DNA of 35,608 nt from Butyrivibrio sp. GTDB lineage: Bacteria; Bacillota; Clostridia; Lachnospirales; Lachnospiraceae. Below, one piece after another: positions 23,322 through 31,525 of the stretch. The stretch lies in the NCBI GenBank assembly GCA_014799955.1, contig JAAVHB010000041.1, forward strand, positions 1-35,608, in the 5' to 3' direction. The notes below the pieces were generated by a model that was not told the DNA's origin, made no database searches, and saw nothing but the letters and a program-made list of their open reading frames with translations. How positions within the stretch are numbered: position 1 is the stretch's first letter; the number at the start of each line of letters is the position of its first letter. The position numbers were made by a program, and so were the translations under genes.

Positions 23322-24040
23322 TGGCACTTTTGGAATGCAGGAACGTAAGCCTCGGATACGAGGGAAAAACAATACTTTCCGATATAAATTTTGAGCTTAA
23401 CGGCGGGGAATATCTGTGCGTGGTCGGTGAGAACGGCGCGGGCAAAAGCACACTGATAAAGGGGCTTTTACGTCTCAAAAAGCCGATGTCCGGAGAGATA
23501 GTCACGGGGGACGGTCTGCGCCCTAAGGAAATCGGGTATCTTCCGCAGCAGACGGAGGCACAGAAGGATTTTCCCGCGAGCGTGGCTGAGGTGGTGCTTT
23601 CGGGCAGGCTTAATTCGCTCGGAGCAAGACCGTTTTACAACAGGGCGGACAAGGTGGACGCCCACGATAAAATGCGCCTTATGGGAATAGACGGGATGCA
23701 GAACAAATGCTATCACGATTTGTCGGGAGGACAGCAGCAGCGGGTTCTTCTGGCAAGGGCTCTGTGCGCAACGCGCAAAATGCTGATTCTTGACGAGCCT
23801 GTGTCGGGGCTTGACCCCATTGTAACGGCGGAGCTTTACGAGTTGATTGCCAAAATCAACACAAAGCTCGGAATTACGGTAATAATGGTATCCCATGATA
23901 TTGAGGCGGCAGTCAGGTATTCGAGCCATATTCTTCATCTGTCGCACAGACAGGTTTTTTTCGGCACGACAAAGGATTACCTTTCCACAAAGGAGGGCAG
24001 ACGCTTTGTTGCCGGGGAGGGAGATGAAAAAAATGCTTGA
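23321..24040 (+). CDS. znuC: Zinc ABC transporter ATP-binding protein
   Basis: A 239-aa cytoplasmic ATPase with Walker A GENGAGKSTL, a Q-loop in YLPQQTEAQ, the signature LSGGQQQRVLLARAL, Walker B MLILDEP and the switch His in VSHDIEAAV. The ATG shares one base with the znuA TGA, and the 3' end overlaps znuB by 17 nt, so the three genes are tightly coupled. Length and sequence are normal for the family. Confidence 0.93.
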   Translation: MALLECRNVSLGYEGKTILSDINFELNGGEYLCVVGENGAGKSTLIKGLLRLKKPMSGEIVTGDGLRPKEIGYLPQQTEAQKDFPASVAEVVLSGRLNSLGARPFYNRADKVDAHDKMRLMGIDGMQNKCYHDLSGGQQQRVLLARALCATRKMLILDEPVSGLDPIVTAELYELIAKINTKLGITVIMVSHDIEAAVRYSSHILHLSHRQVFFGTTKDYLSTKEGRRFVAGEGDEKNA

Positions 24041-24875
24041 GCTTTTGCGTGATATGTTTCATTATGAGTTTATGACCAGGGCGCTTACGGTCGGAATTCT
24101 GGTGTCCTTATGCGCCTCTCTTCTCGGCGTGAGCATGGTTTTAAAAAGATACTCCATGATAGGCGACGGGCTTTCACACGTCGGTTTCGCGGCGATGGCG
24201 GGAGCCGCCGCGTGCGGGATTGCGCCGCTTTGGGCGGCGATTCCGGTCTGCATCGTCTCGGCAATTCTGATGCTCAAAATCAGTGAGAGGAGCAGGCTTA
24301 AGGGCGATGCCTCTACGGCAATCGTGTGCAGCGGCGCGCTCGCAATCGGCGTTATGGTTATATCGCTTTCGTCGGGAATGAATACGGACGTCAACAATTA
24401 TATGTTCGGAAGTATTCTTTCCTTAAGCGCTCAGGACGCCCTGATAAGCCGTGTGCTTTCGGCAGTCGTGATAATCGTTTTTATGATATTTTACAACAGG
24501 ATTTTTGCGGTGACCTTTGACGAAACATTTGCGAGAGCGACGGGCGCGAGAGCCGGAGCTTACAATACGGTTCTGGCTGTACTCACCGCCGTTACGGTGG
24601 TAATCGGAATGCGTATGATGGGCGCGCTCCTCATATCGAGCCTTGTTATTTTTCCGAGCCTGTCAGCAATGCGCGTATGTAAAAGATACCGCAGCGTCAT
24701 CATATGCTCGGTGATTATTTCCGTGCTCTGCTTTATCGCGGGCATAACACTGTCCTTTGCCAAATCCACACCCGCTGGCGCGAGCGTTGTTTGCGCAAAT
24801 CTTGCGGTGTTCGCGTTGTTTGCGGTGTTCGGGGCGGTGAAAAAGAAGATAAAAATTAAGGAGAAAGTACAATGA
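24024..24875 (+). CDS. znuB: Zinc ABC transporter membrane permease
   Basis: 283 aa with about eight hydrophobic helices in the ABC-3 family. SMIGDGLSHVGFAAMAGA near the N-terminus is the typical loop, and later segments include FDETFARATGARAGAYN and MRMMGALLISSLVIFPS. The start at 24024 follows GGGGAGGG closely; an ATG at 24033 is the alternative. It overlaps znuC by 17 nt and the PfkB-NUDIX gene by 4 nt. Confidence 0.92.
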   Translation: MKKMLELLRDMFHYEFMTRALTVGILVSLCASLLGVSMVLKRYSMIGDGLSHVGFAAMAGAAACGIAPLWAAIPVCIVSAILMLKISERSRLKGDASTAIVCSGALAIGVMVISLSSGMNTDVNNYMFGSILSLSAQDALISRVLSAVVIIVFMIFYNRIFAVTFDETFARATGARAGAYNTVLAVLTAVTVVIGMRMMGALLISSLVIFPSLSAMRVCKRYRSVIICSVIISVLCFIAGITLSFAKSTPAGASVVCANLAVFALFAVFGAVKKKIKIKEKVQ

Positions 24876-26218
24876 ACGGATTTGACATTTACTGCTACGG
24901 AATGATAGTTGTTTCTCACAGCTTTTTGCTGTCAGGAGAATTTTTAAAGCCCGACGAATACTCGGAGCTTGCCGCCGCCTACCGTTTTCCGGGCGGCGAG
25001 ACGGGAACCTGCGCAACGGTGCTGGCTTCGCTCGGAGCGGACGTAAAAATTGACGGCACTCATATCGGAGGCGCTTCGGAGAGCTTTGTAAGGGAATTTT
25101 ATGAAGGAAAGACGGTGCGCCTTGATTCGCTGTGCTTTGACAGGGACTTTGAGGGGCTTGAGGATTATGTTGTAGTGCACGGCGATACAAGAACGCCGAT
25201 GGGGCGATTCGGCGCTTTTTTTGCGAATGCGTGGAAGACCGGAGTAAGGCATTGGAACAAGCCGAAGGAGGCGGACATAGCCGCCTGTAAGGTCGCCGCG
25301 ATAGATTCGTTCTTTTGGGACGATTCCGATTCGGCTGCCGAATACTGCATAAAGCTGGGGAAGCCCTATGTCACAATCGACTGCAAATACGACAGCTTCA
25401 TACATAAGCACGCTGCCGTTTCCGTTATTTCGGGAGAGAGCATTCAGAACAATTATCCGGAAAAAACAAGGGATGAGCTATTTGAATTATACCGTGACGG
25501 CAGCGACGAGCTTACAATAATCACGAACGGGGGCGGGGAACTCATATACGGCAGAAGGGGAGAAAAAATGCGCCGCTTCACACCGTACAAGGTTAAGGCG
25601 GCGGGAACGCTGGGCGCGGGCGATACCTTCAAGGCGGGCTGTGCTTACGCGCTGCTTAAAAATATGCCTGACGAGGAGCTTGTAAGCTTTGCAAGCGCGT
25701 GCGCGGCAACGGCGATTTCGCGATATCCGCTTCAGCTTGACCCGCCGAGGCTTGGCGAGGTAAAGGCGCTTATCGAAAGTCAGAAAACAAAGGTGAATTT
25801 CTATGACAGCGTGGACGATTCGCTCCTGAAATTTGCGGTAATCATTTCGAAGCACGACGGAAAATATGTTTTCTGCAAGCACAAGGAACGTTCAACCTTG
25901 GAGGTTCCGGGAGGACACAGGGAGGCGGGCGAGGCAATTCTTGAAACCGCCAAAAGAGAGCTTTACGAGGAAACGGGCGCAGTTGATTTTGATTTGAAGC
26001 AAATCTGCGTATACTCGGTTATTGCAAAGGGGAATTTTGACGGGCAGGAAACCTTCGGAATGCTTTGTTTTGCCGATATAAAGGAATTTGAGCCGGAACT
26101 GCACAGTGAGATAGAAAGGATTGTTATAACGGAGGAATTGCCGGAGAGATGGACATATCCGGACATACAGCCGAGGCTTATGGAGGAGGCGGCGAGAAGG
26201 GGATTTATTGAGAGGTAA
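24872..26218 (+). CDS. PfkB-family carbohydrate kinase fused to a NUDIX hydrolase
   Basis: 448 aa in one frame. Residues 1 to about 310 are a ribokinase/PfkB fold: YRFPGGETGTCATVLASLGA near the start and the C-terminal signature GTLGAGDTFKAG with the catalytic Asp. Residues about 318-448 are a NUDIX domain with a complete Nudix box: G, then E, then RELYEETGA (from 349 to about 371). The kinase would phosphorylate a sugar or nucleoside, and the NUDIX part would hydrolyse a nucleoside diphosphate-linked compound. A shared pathway, for instance nucleotide repair or salvage, is plausible, but no substrate can be named. It is the last gene of the zinc operon (ATGA overlap with znuB), a surprising place for it. 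Confidence 0.87.
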   Translation: MNGFDIYCYGMIVVSHSFLLSGEFLKPDEYSELAAAYRFPGGETGTCATVLASLGADVKIDGTHIGGASESFVREFYEGKTVRLDSLCFDRDFEGLEDYVVVHGDTRTPMGRFGAFFANAWKTGVRHWNKPKEADIAACKVAAIDSFFWDDSDSAAEYCIKLGKPYVTIDCKYDSFIHKHAAVSVISGESIQNNYPEKTRDELFELYRDGSDELTIITNGGGELIYGRRGEKMRRFTPYKVKAAGTLGAGDTFKAGCAYALLKNMPDEELVSFASACAATAISRYPLQLDPPRLGEVKALIESQKTKVNFYDSVDDSLLKFAVIISKHDGKYVFCKHKERSTLEVPGGHREAGEAILETAKRELYEETGAVDFDLKQICVYSVIAKGNFDGQETFGMLCFADIKEFEPELHSEIERIVITEELPERWTYPDIQPRLMEEAARRGFIER

Positions 26219-26240
26219 TAAACATAAGGATGGTTAAGCA

Positions 26241-26270
26241 AAAGAGCGCTCCGGTGAAGGGGCGCTCTTT
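26241..26270. terminator. Bidirectional terminator between the PfkB-NUDIX and fic genes
   Basis: AAAGAGCGC (26241-26249) pairs with GCGCTCTTT (26262-26270). It lies between converging genes; the T run is short on both sides. Confidence 0.6.
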
Positions 26271-26278
26271 CAATATGA

Positions 26279-27037
26279 TTATTGTTCTTTAGTTTCGGAA
26301 CGCTGTATCTGCTTTTTCCAGGTTTTTGCCGTCTGTTCTTGCAGGAAGCGGATTAGTTCTTCAAGAGACTGCCGACTGTCCCATGCCTCCAAAGCTGCGT
26401 AATAATCCTTGCGGTCTTCTTCATGTATAATGACAGGCGGGTGCTTATGCAAAAGAAGAATATAATTCATAATCAGACGCCCCGCGCGCCCGTTCCCGTC
26501 GGCAAAGGGGTGAATATTTTCAAATTTTGCGTGAAAATATGCGGCGGCAATTAAAACCTTTTCGTCCGGAACATCGTTTATTTCATCAAGAAGCTCGGAT
26601 ATTTCCTCCTGAACATCTTCCGGAGCGGCGCCGATTTCGTTTATTCCGGTTACATAATCATGCTTTTTATATTCGCCGGGACGCTCGCCAAGCCGCCATC
26701 GGCGGATATCGTAAGTGTTATTTGTCAGGAGCTTCTGAAATTCTTTGACAAGAGCCTCGTTAATCGGGCGCTTCTTGTCAAATGCCGAAAGCAGAAGCTC
26801 GTTGGCTTCTTTTGCGTTGCGGATTTCAAAAAGAGTCCGTAAATCTCCGGTATATGATGTCACGCCGTCGTGTTCAAAAATTTCTCTTGTGTCATTGTAG
26901 GTTATGCTGTCGTTTTCAAGCTTGCCTGAGTGATAGGCAAACGCAATGCTGTGTCCATTCAACGCTTCCGCAAGCTCGGCGTCGGTTGATATTTTTTTCT
27001 GCTGCCAAAGCGTAACGGCTTTTTCATAATCGGTCAT
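26279..27037 (-). CDS. Fic-domain protein, class II (self-inhibited)
   Basis: 252 aa. The Fic motif is complete: HPFADGNGRAGR from His176, with the phosphate-binding GNGR and catalytic His. Such enzymes usually transfer AMP to a protein side chain. Near the N-terminus SGKLEN (37-42) matches the inhibitory (S/T)xxxE(G/N) motif on a helix preceding the Fic core, which defines class II; the Glu would block ATP binding until relieved. No separate antitoxin gene was found, as expected for class II. The target is unknown. A -10 element lies at 27100-27105. It sits at the boundary to the A+T-rich regulatory region. Confidence 0.9.
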   Translation of the reverse strand: MTDYEKAVTLWQQKKISTDAELAEALNGHSIAFAYHSGKLENDSITYNDTREIFEHDGVTSYTGDLRTLFEIRNAKEANELLLSAFDKKRPINEALVKEFQKLLTNNTYDIRRWRLGERPGEYKKHDYVTGINEIGAAPEDVQEEISELLDEINDVPDEKVLIAAAYFHAKFENIHPFADGNGRAGRLIMNYILLLHKHPPVIIHEEDRKDYYAALEAWDSRQSLEELIRFLQEQTAKTWKKQIQRSETKEQ

Positions 27038-27099
27038 AGCATTCTCCTTTTGCTATAGGTTCATGTGATATTGCGGAAAAATGATAAGAGTATGCGCTT

Positions 27100-27105
27100 A
27101 TTATA
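27100..27105 (-). promoter_or_regulatory. -10 element candidate for fic
   Basis: TATAAT on the minus strand, about 63 bp upstream of the fic start. No clear -35 partner was found. Confidence 0.35.
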
Positions 27106-27348
27106 GCATATTTTTGTTGTGTGTGGCGGCAGAATTTATTGTGATTCGTAAAATCTTAGATATGATGCCACTTCATGTGTAGGCAGGAGAGGATTACGCG
27201 ATTATTTTATTCTCATGTTGCAAGCGGAGACGGCACATGTGTTTGATTTATAGTAACGTCGATTATCGGAGTATTTGCAGCAGGAAGTATAATATTAGCA
27301 AATAAATTTAAAATTGTTAGGGAACATTAAAAAAATTTGAATAATTTG

Positions 27349-27376
27349 TTGTATTTTATGTGCGATATGGTATAAT
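27349..27376 (+). promoter_or_regulatory. Promoter of the LytTR regulator-split kinase operon
   Basis: TTGTAT (27349-27354), 16 bp, then an extended -10 TGGTATAAT (27368-27376). It supports starting the regulator at the ATG at 27459 and not at codons nearer 27360. Confidence 0.6.
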
Positions 27377-27458
27377 AAATCATATTTTAAATATACTTAT
27401 TGGGGCAATAAACAGTGGCATATGTAAATTAATAAAACATATAAAAAGGCATGAGAAG

Positions 27459-28172
27459 ATGAATATTGCAATTTGTGATGATGACATCAATGCGCTTAAA
27501 ATATTAAAGCGTTTAATCGAAAAGAGAAGTGATATTTCCGCGGCAGATTATTACAACAGGATAGAACAGTTCTGGGATGCGGCGGTATATGAACGAAATT
27601 ATGATGTCGTACTGATGGATATTGATTGGAACGGAAGTCAGATGGGTATCGAGTTTGCCAACAGACTTCTTAAAGAAAACATAAACACTCAGATTATTTA
27701 TGTCACTGGGTATAACGACAAATTTGCGCAGGAGATTTTTCTTACTCCGGCAAATCTGTGTGGGTATCTGGTTAAACCTGTTGAGAAAAAAATGTTGAAC
27801 GCTATGTTAGGACTGGCTTTGGAGGCGATAAATAAAACTCATATTCAAAAGCTTGTTATAAGAAGACGGGACGGGATTTATGCAATTCCGTATTCCGATA
27901 TTTTATGGCTGTCAAGCGAGTTGCACAAAGTAATTGTTCATTGCAGGGAGGTACAATACAGCTATAACGGAACTTTGAATGAATTAAAGGAGGTTCTTCC
28001 GGAAAACTTTGCGGAGTGTCACAAATCATTTTGGATAAACATGAATTTTATTAAGCATATTAATAAAACGGAACTTGAACTGCTTAACGGAGCAAGTATT
28101 CCTGTAAGCCGGTCGAAGTACCATGTTTTTATGGAAAATTATATGCAGTATATAGGGCGGATAATTAAATAA
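27459..28172 (+). CDS. LytTR-family response regulator (canonical receiver)
   Basis: 237 aa. Residues 1-120 are a receiver domain with the acidic pocket CDDD (6-9), the phosphoacceptor Asp54 in VVLMDIDWNG, and Lys in YLVKPVE. Residues about 140-237 are a LytTR DNA-binding domain (VIRRRDGIYAIPYSDILWLS, CHKSFWINMNFIKHI, IPVSRSKYHVF). This is the AgrA/VirR type, which binds pairs of 9-bp direct repeats. The ATG at 27459 is chosen because the in-frame codons upstream overlap the promoter. It is the first gene of an apparent five-gene operon and would receive phosphate from the kinase system encoded downstream. Confidence 0.9.
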   Translation: MNIAICDDDINALKILKRLIEKRSDISAADYYNRIEQFWDAAVYERNYDVVLMDIDWNGSQMGIEFANRLLKENINTQIIYVTGYNDKFAQEIFLTPANLCGYLVKPVEKKMLNAMLGLALEAINKTHIQKLVIRRRDGIYAIPYSDILWLSSELHKVIVHCREVQYSYNGTLNELKEVLPENFAECHKSFWINMNFIKHINKTELELLNGASIPVSRSKYHVFMENYMQYIGRIIK

Positions 28173-28191
28173 ACAAAAGAGGTAAAGAGGA

Positions 28192-29478
28192 ATGTTTGAA
28201 ACATTGGAATACATATTGGTTGCGACAAAGTCATTGTGCATTATCGCGATGATATCTATTGGATTAACTGGTAGATGGAAGAGATTGACAAGCCGTCTCA
28301 TTTCCGCGTTTGGTGCAGTAATAATGCTGACTGTTTTATATTTATTTCTTCATAAATTGTGCGGAATCGGATATCGATTTTCATGTGTTGCGGCATTCTC
28401 AGTTTTGACAGTATTATACGGAATTTTATGTTTTGAAGATGATATAAAGCAAAGGCTTATATTTTTGTTGATGGTCATTTTGTTGAGCACTGCTTGTACA
28501 TATGTGAGTAACGCAGTATTTTTTATTTACTCAGGTCATAGCGATTTTTTACAAAATACCGAAAGTGTGTTAGGCGAGATTGCTGTGATAGCGACTGAAA
28601 TCAATAAACAGCTTATTGTAATCGGAAGCTTTGTTATTCTGTGGAACAGGCTTTACAGACATCAAAAAACTGTAAAATATATTGCCGTTTATCTGATTTT
28701 TCCGATGAGCCAGTTTGTAACCTTGTTTTTCCTGAACGGAGAGAAGGCGTACAGGCATCTTTTCGGAAATGCGGTAAGTGTCATCGGTGTGCTGATTGGT
28801 TATATAGCCGATATTGTTTTGTATTATATGCTTTTAAACCAGGAGCATAAAAAAGAATTAAAAAACAGACTTGAGGAAACAAAGAGGGTACAGGAAATTG
28901 AAAAAGCTCATTTTGACGCCGTTGAGGCAGGTAGATTGGAAATAGAAAGGCTGAGCCGTGATTTTGACAGGCAGCTGACGGAAATTATAGACAATATTGA
29001 GAACGGTAAAAAGGAGAAAGCGGATATTATGTTCAATCAGTTGAAAATGGATGTGTCCGCTACCAGGGAATGCCAGTATTGCTCCAACGCGGTGGTGAAC
29101 GCCGTTCTTACAGACAAGGAAAAGCAGGCAAGACTTAATTCTATTAATATGGATATAAATTTGACGGTAAGGCAGGAGATTTCGATATCGGCGATGCATC
29201 TGTGCAGCGTTTTTTCAAATCTGCTGGATAACGCAATCCACGCGACAGCCGTTTATGATGGGGAAAGGACTATACATATAAACGCCGGATATGCCGGAGA
29301 CTATTTTTTTGTAAATGTTGAGAACAAGTGCACCAAGCCCGCCGGAAAATCCGTTCGCAAAGGGCATGGCTACGGGCTGAAAATACTTGACGATATAGCA
29401 AGACAGTATGACGGAAAGTTTAATCACAGTTGGCAGGAGGAAATTTACACGGCGCGTATCATGCTTACGGTATACTGA
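28192..29478 (+). CDS. GHKL sensor histidine kinase with intact ATPase domain but no phosphoacceptor His (Arg256)
   Basis: 428 aa. Six or seven hydrophobic helices fill residues 8-216, then a coiled coil (about 218-250) and a dimerisation-type helix. The H-box reads LSRDFDRQL (254-262), where the AgrC/HPK10 family has LRHDYxNxL, so Arg256 (codon CGT, 28957-28959) replaces the phosphorylated His. The next His upstream (240) is not in H-box position. The ATPase domain is complete: CSNAVVNAVLTDKEKQA, N-box FSNLLDNAIHA (342-352) and G-box GHGYGLKILDDIA (391-403). It could bind ATP but could not autophosphorylate in the normal way. It lies 19 nt after the regulator and 11 nt before the first acceptor-like protein. 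It may be a catalytic chain acting on partners, or a pseudokinase. Confidence 0.88.
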   Translation: MFETLEYILVATKSLCIIAMISIGLTGRWKRLTSRLISAFGAVIMLTVLYLFLHKLCGIGYRFSCVAAFSVLTVLYGILCFEDDIKQRLIFLLMVILLSTACTYVSNAVFFIYSGHSDFLQNTESVLGEIAVIATEINKQLIVIGSFVILWNRLYRHQKTVKYIAVYLIFPMSQFVTLFFLNGEKAYRHLFGNAVSVIGVLIGYIADIVLYYMLLNQEHKKELKNRLEETKRVQEIEKAHFDAVEAGRLEIERLSRDFDRQLTEIIDNIENGKKEKADIMFNQLKMDVSATRECQYCSNAVVNAVLTDKEKQARLNSINMDINLTVRQEISISAMHLCSVFSNLLDNAIHATAVYDGERTIHINAGYAGDYFFVNVENKCTKPAGKSVRKGHGYGLKILDDIARQYDGKFNHSWQEEIYTARIMLTVY

Positions 29479-29489
29479 GGGAGGTAAAA

Positions 29490-30365
29490 ATGTATTTCTG
29501 GCTGTATTATGCGGTATGGATATTGCAGGCATATGTTCTTGCACTTTATGTGGATAGTGTGCTTACTTTGAGGATAAGAATAAACAAATATCTTGCGGCT
29601 TTTTTATGCACTGTGTTTTATATGATTACATCATATTTTAAACTGAGGACGTCAGGTACTGATATGCACCCCGGATATCATCTTGCCAATGTTGCGGGTA
29701 TACTTGGAATTATTTATTATATTGTGCTCATGCATAGGGACCGTATGAGGAATAAAATAATATGCATTGTTATGTATTACGCATTAATGTTTTTGTCAGC
29801 CTCAGTGATGTCTTTATTGATTTATGAAAAGGACAGCAGCTTTATTGTAGATTTTGACAGTATTATTGATTGGGAAAAGTTCGCGGTTACGAATATGGCT
29901 TCCGTGGTATTTATTATATTTGGTACGATTTTATACAATTTTTACATAAACAAAAGATTGATAAAAAAAATAAACTTCGGAATGTGTATTCTGGCTGTAA
30001 GCCAGATTATAACGCTGAAATTTCTATGGTCGGCGGAGTTTATAGAGAATTATATGGCGGTCAACATTATAAGCATGGTGGGATTATTTATCGGATATTT
30101 GTCGGATATATTGCTTTTTTTCATTATTGAGAGCGAAAGTGAGCAGGAAAATTTACAGCGTGAGATACGGACTGTCAGGCAGGCAATGGAGCTTGAGAGC
30201 ATCCGATACGAGGTTCTTTGCGAAAAACGACAGGAGCTTGCGAAGCTGCGTCATGATTACAATAATCAGCTTGTTGTTGTGCAGCTTCTGTTAGATGGCG
30301 GTAACGAGAAGGAGGCACAAGATATAATAAGCGGTCTTAGAAGTCTGGTGAACACAGGAAAATAG
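29490..30365 (+). CDS. Membrane sensor with His-containing H-box but no ATPase domain (acceptor-like half kinase, copy 1)
   Basis: 291 aa from the ATG at 29490, which follows GAGGGAGG. Five to six hydrophobic helices occupy residues 1-213, then a coiled coil. At the C-terminus is ELAKLRHDYNNQLVVVQLLL, a perfect HPK10/SpoOB-type H-box with His255. After the turn (DGGNEKEA) and second helix the protein ends at residue 291, before the segment where the ATPase domain would begin. It is clearly paralogous to the protein at 30644: both begin MYFW, share SYFKL and VDFDS, and end at the same place. Truncation of both at the same point argues for a real architecture, not decay. It may be phosphorylated by the upstream kinase or act as a phosphotransferase like Spo0B. 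Confidence 0.85.
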   Translation: MYFWLYYAVWILQAYVLALYVDSVLTLRIRINKYLAAFLCTVFYMITSYFKLRTSGTDMHPGYHLANVAGILGIIYYIVLMHRDRMRNKIICIVMYYALMFLSASVMSLLIYEKDSSFIVDFDSIIDWEKFAVTNMASVVFIIFGTILYNFYINKRLIKKINFGMCILAVSQIITLKFLWSAEFIENYMAVNIISMVGLFIGYLSDILLFFIIESESEQENLQREIRTVRQAMELESIRYEVLCEKRQELAKLRHDYNNQLVVVQLLLDGGNEKEAQDIISGLRSLVNTGK

Positions 30366-30380
30366 GTGAGGTTTAAAATA

Positions 30381-30644
30381 ATGGTTGATAATATCGTGAT
30401 AATTGGCGCAGTCGCCCTTATAATCGGGGTAGTTCTGCTTGTCATACTTGAAATTTCGGTGAACAGAAGGAAACTGTTATATGCTTTGCCGGCTATGGTT
30501 GGTACGATATTGATTTTTGTCGGGCTGTATCTTACGGATGCTCCGTCGTGGAGAAATATAGCTATAGGCGCTTTTGCCATAGGTACGCTTGGAGTGCTTG
30601 TCAGCGTATTCCTGCTGATATTTTTTTCAAGGAGGAGTAGATAA
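30381..30644 (+). CDS. Small membrane protein of unknown function
   Basis: 87 aa from the ATG at 30381 with AGGTGAGG upstream; an in-frame GTG at 30366 is the alternative. Three hydrophobic helices (VIIGAVALIIGVVLLVILE, a middle one around ALPAMVGTILIFVGLYL, and GTLGVLVSVFLLIFF) are separated by short charged loops, and the C-terminus is FSRRSR. I do not recognise the family. It lies 15 nt after the first acceptor-like sensor, and its TAA shares a base with the ATG of the second. It is therefore translationally coupled inside the operon and may be an accessory or signal-related subunit. Confidence 0.7.
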   Translation: MVDNIVIIGAVALIIGVVLLVILEISVNRRKLLYALPAMVGTILIFVGLYLTDAPSWRNIAIGAFAIGTLGVLVSVFLLIFFSRRSR

Positions 30645-31525
30645 TGTATTTTTGGCAGTGCTATGCGGTTTGGATGCTGCAGGCATATATGATAGGAGCG
30701 TCTATTGAAATGCTGCTTACTCCGCGCATAAAAAGGAATAAATGGCTTTGCGCGCTTTTTTTTGCGTCAGTATATGCGATACCCTCGTATTTTAAACTGG
30801 CAACCACGGGAACGGATAATCAGATTTTGTATCAGATTTCAAATATGGTCGGTTTCTTTTGGGCTCCTGTTTATATATTCTTTGGGTATAGAGACAAAGC
30901 TAAAGAAAAACTGCTGTGCTTTGCTGTAATGTTGATTAGCATGTTTATTACCTATTGGCTGTTCACACAAATAATTAAATTGAATAATATCGGAAATTTT
31001 TTTGTCGATTTTGACAGTGCCGTTTATTTCAGGGAATTTCTGATTGTAAACGGTTTCCAGACTGTTACGCTGTTTTTTTTCGCGTTTTTGGTTAAGGCTT
31101 ATATTAATAAAGATAGTATAAAAAAGCACAGTCTGCGATTGAGTCTTTTTGCGTTAAGCCAGCTTATTGTTTTGTATTTTTTAACATCCCTAAGTTCACT
31201 GCCGGATTACCCGTATGTAAATATGACCAGTTCATACGGTGTTTTCGGCGGATATATGGCAGATTTAATACTTATTTTTATAATGGACAGGCAGAGTGAG
31301 CAGGAGACGGTACGCCGTGAGCTGCGAATGCTGCAAAAAAAGATGGAGCTGGATAAGATTCAATATGAAGCATTGCAGCTAAGGCGTCAGGAGCTTGCAA
31401 AGCTGCGACACGATTATAATAATCAGCTGATTGTGGTACAATTGCTGCTGGAAAGCGGAAACGAAAGAGAGGCGTATGAAATATCTTTCGGACTGAAAAA
31501 ACATCTGGAAAATAGTACGTTATAA
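30644..31525 (+). CDS. Membrane sensor with His-containing H-box but no ATPase domain (acceptor-like half kinase, copy 2)
   Basis: 293 aa. The start ATG (30644) follows AAGGAGGAG and overlaps the previous stop by one base. It has the same layout as the 29490 protein: hydrophobic helices to about residue 215, a coiled coil, then ELAKLRHDYNNQLIVVQLLL with His256 (codon CAC, 31409-31411), a turn (ESGNEREA) and a final helix ending at residue 293. No N-box, G-box or other ATPase motif is present, and a terminator begins immediately after the stop, so no ATPase domain follows. The membrane part differs from copy 1 far more than the H-box does, which suggests the two sense different inputs or form a heteromer. 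Confidence 0.85.
   Translation: MYFWQCYAVWMLQAYMIGASIEMLLTPRIKRNKWLCALFFASVYAIPSYFKLATTGTDNQILYQISNMVGFFWAPVYIFFGYRDKAKEKLLCFAVMLISMFITYWLFTQIIKLNNIGNFFVDFDSAVYFREFLIVNGFQTVTLFFFAFLVKAYINKDSIKKHSLRLSLFALSQLIVLYFLTSLSSLPDYPYVNMTSSYGVFGGYMADLILIFIMDRQSEQETVRRELRMLQKKMELDKIQYEALQLRRQELAKLRHDYNNQLIVVQLLLESGNEREAYEISFGLKKHLENSTL

Larger units (their letters stand above)
27038..27458. other. Intergenic region between fic and the LytTR operon (421 nt)
   Basis: It holds the outward promoters for fic (minus) and the regulator operon (plus). Between them, about 27110-27340, I see no gene, RNA or strong repeat. Base composition becomes visibly A/T-rich across this gap. Confidence 0.6.

Noticed and set aside
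26279..27037. Fic protein as half of a toxin-antitoxin pair
   Set aside because: The inhibitory motif SGKLEN is within the same protein (class II), and no small antitoxin gene is adjacent.
27360..27458. Upstream extension of the canonical LytTR regulator by 33 residues
   Set aside because: The extension overlaps the extended -10 promoter, and the receiver fold starts normally at the ATG at 27459.
28192..29478. Kinase as a plain functional AgrC-type sensor
   Set aside because: The H-box position is Arg and no other His is correctly placed, so normal autophosphorylation is not supported.
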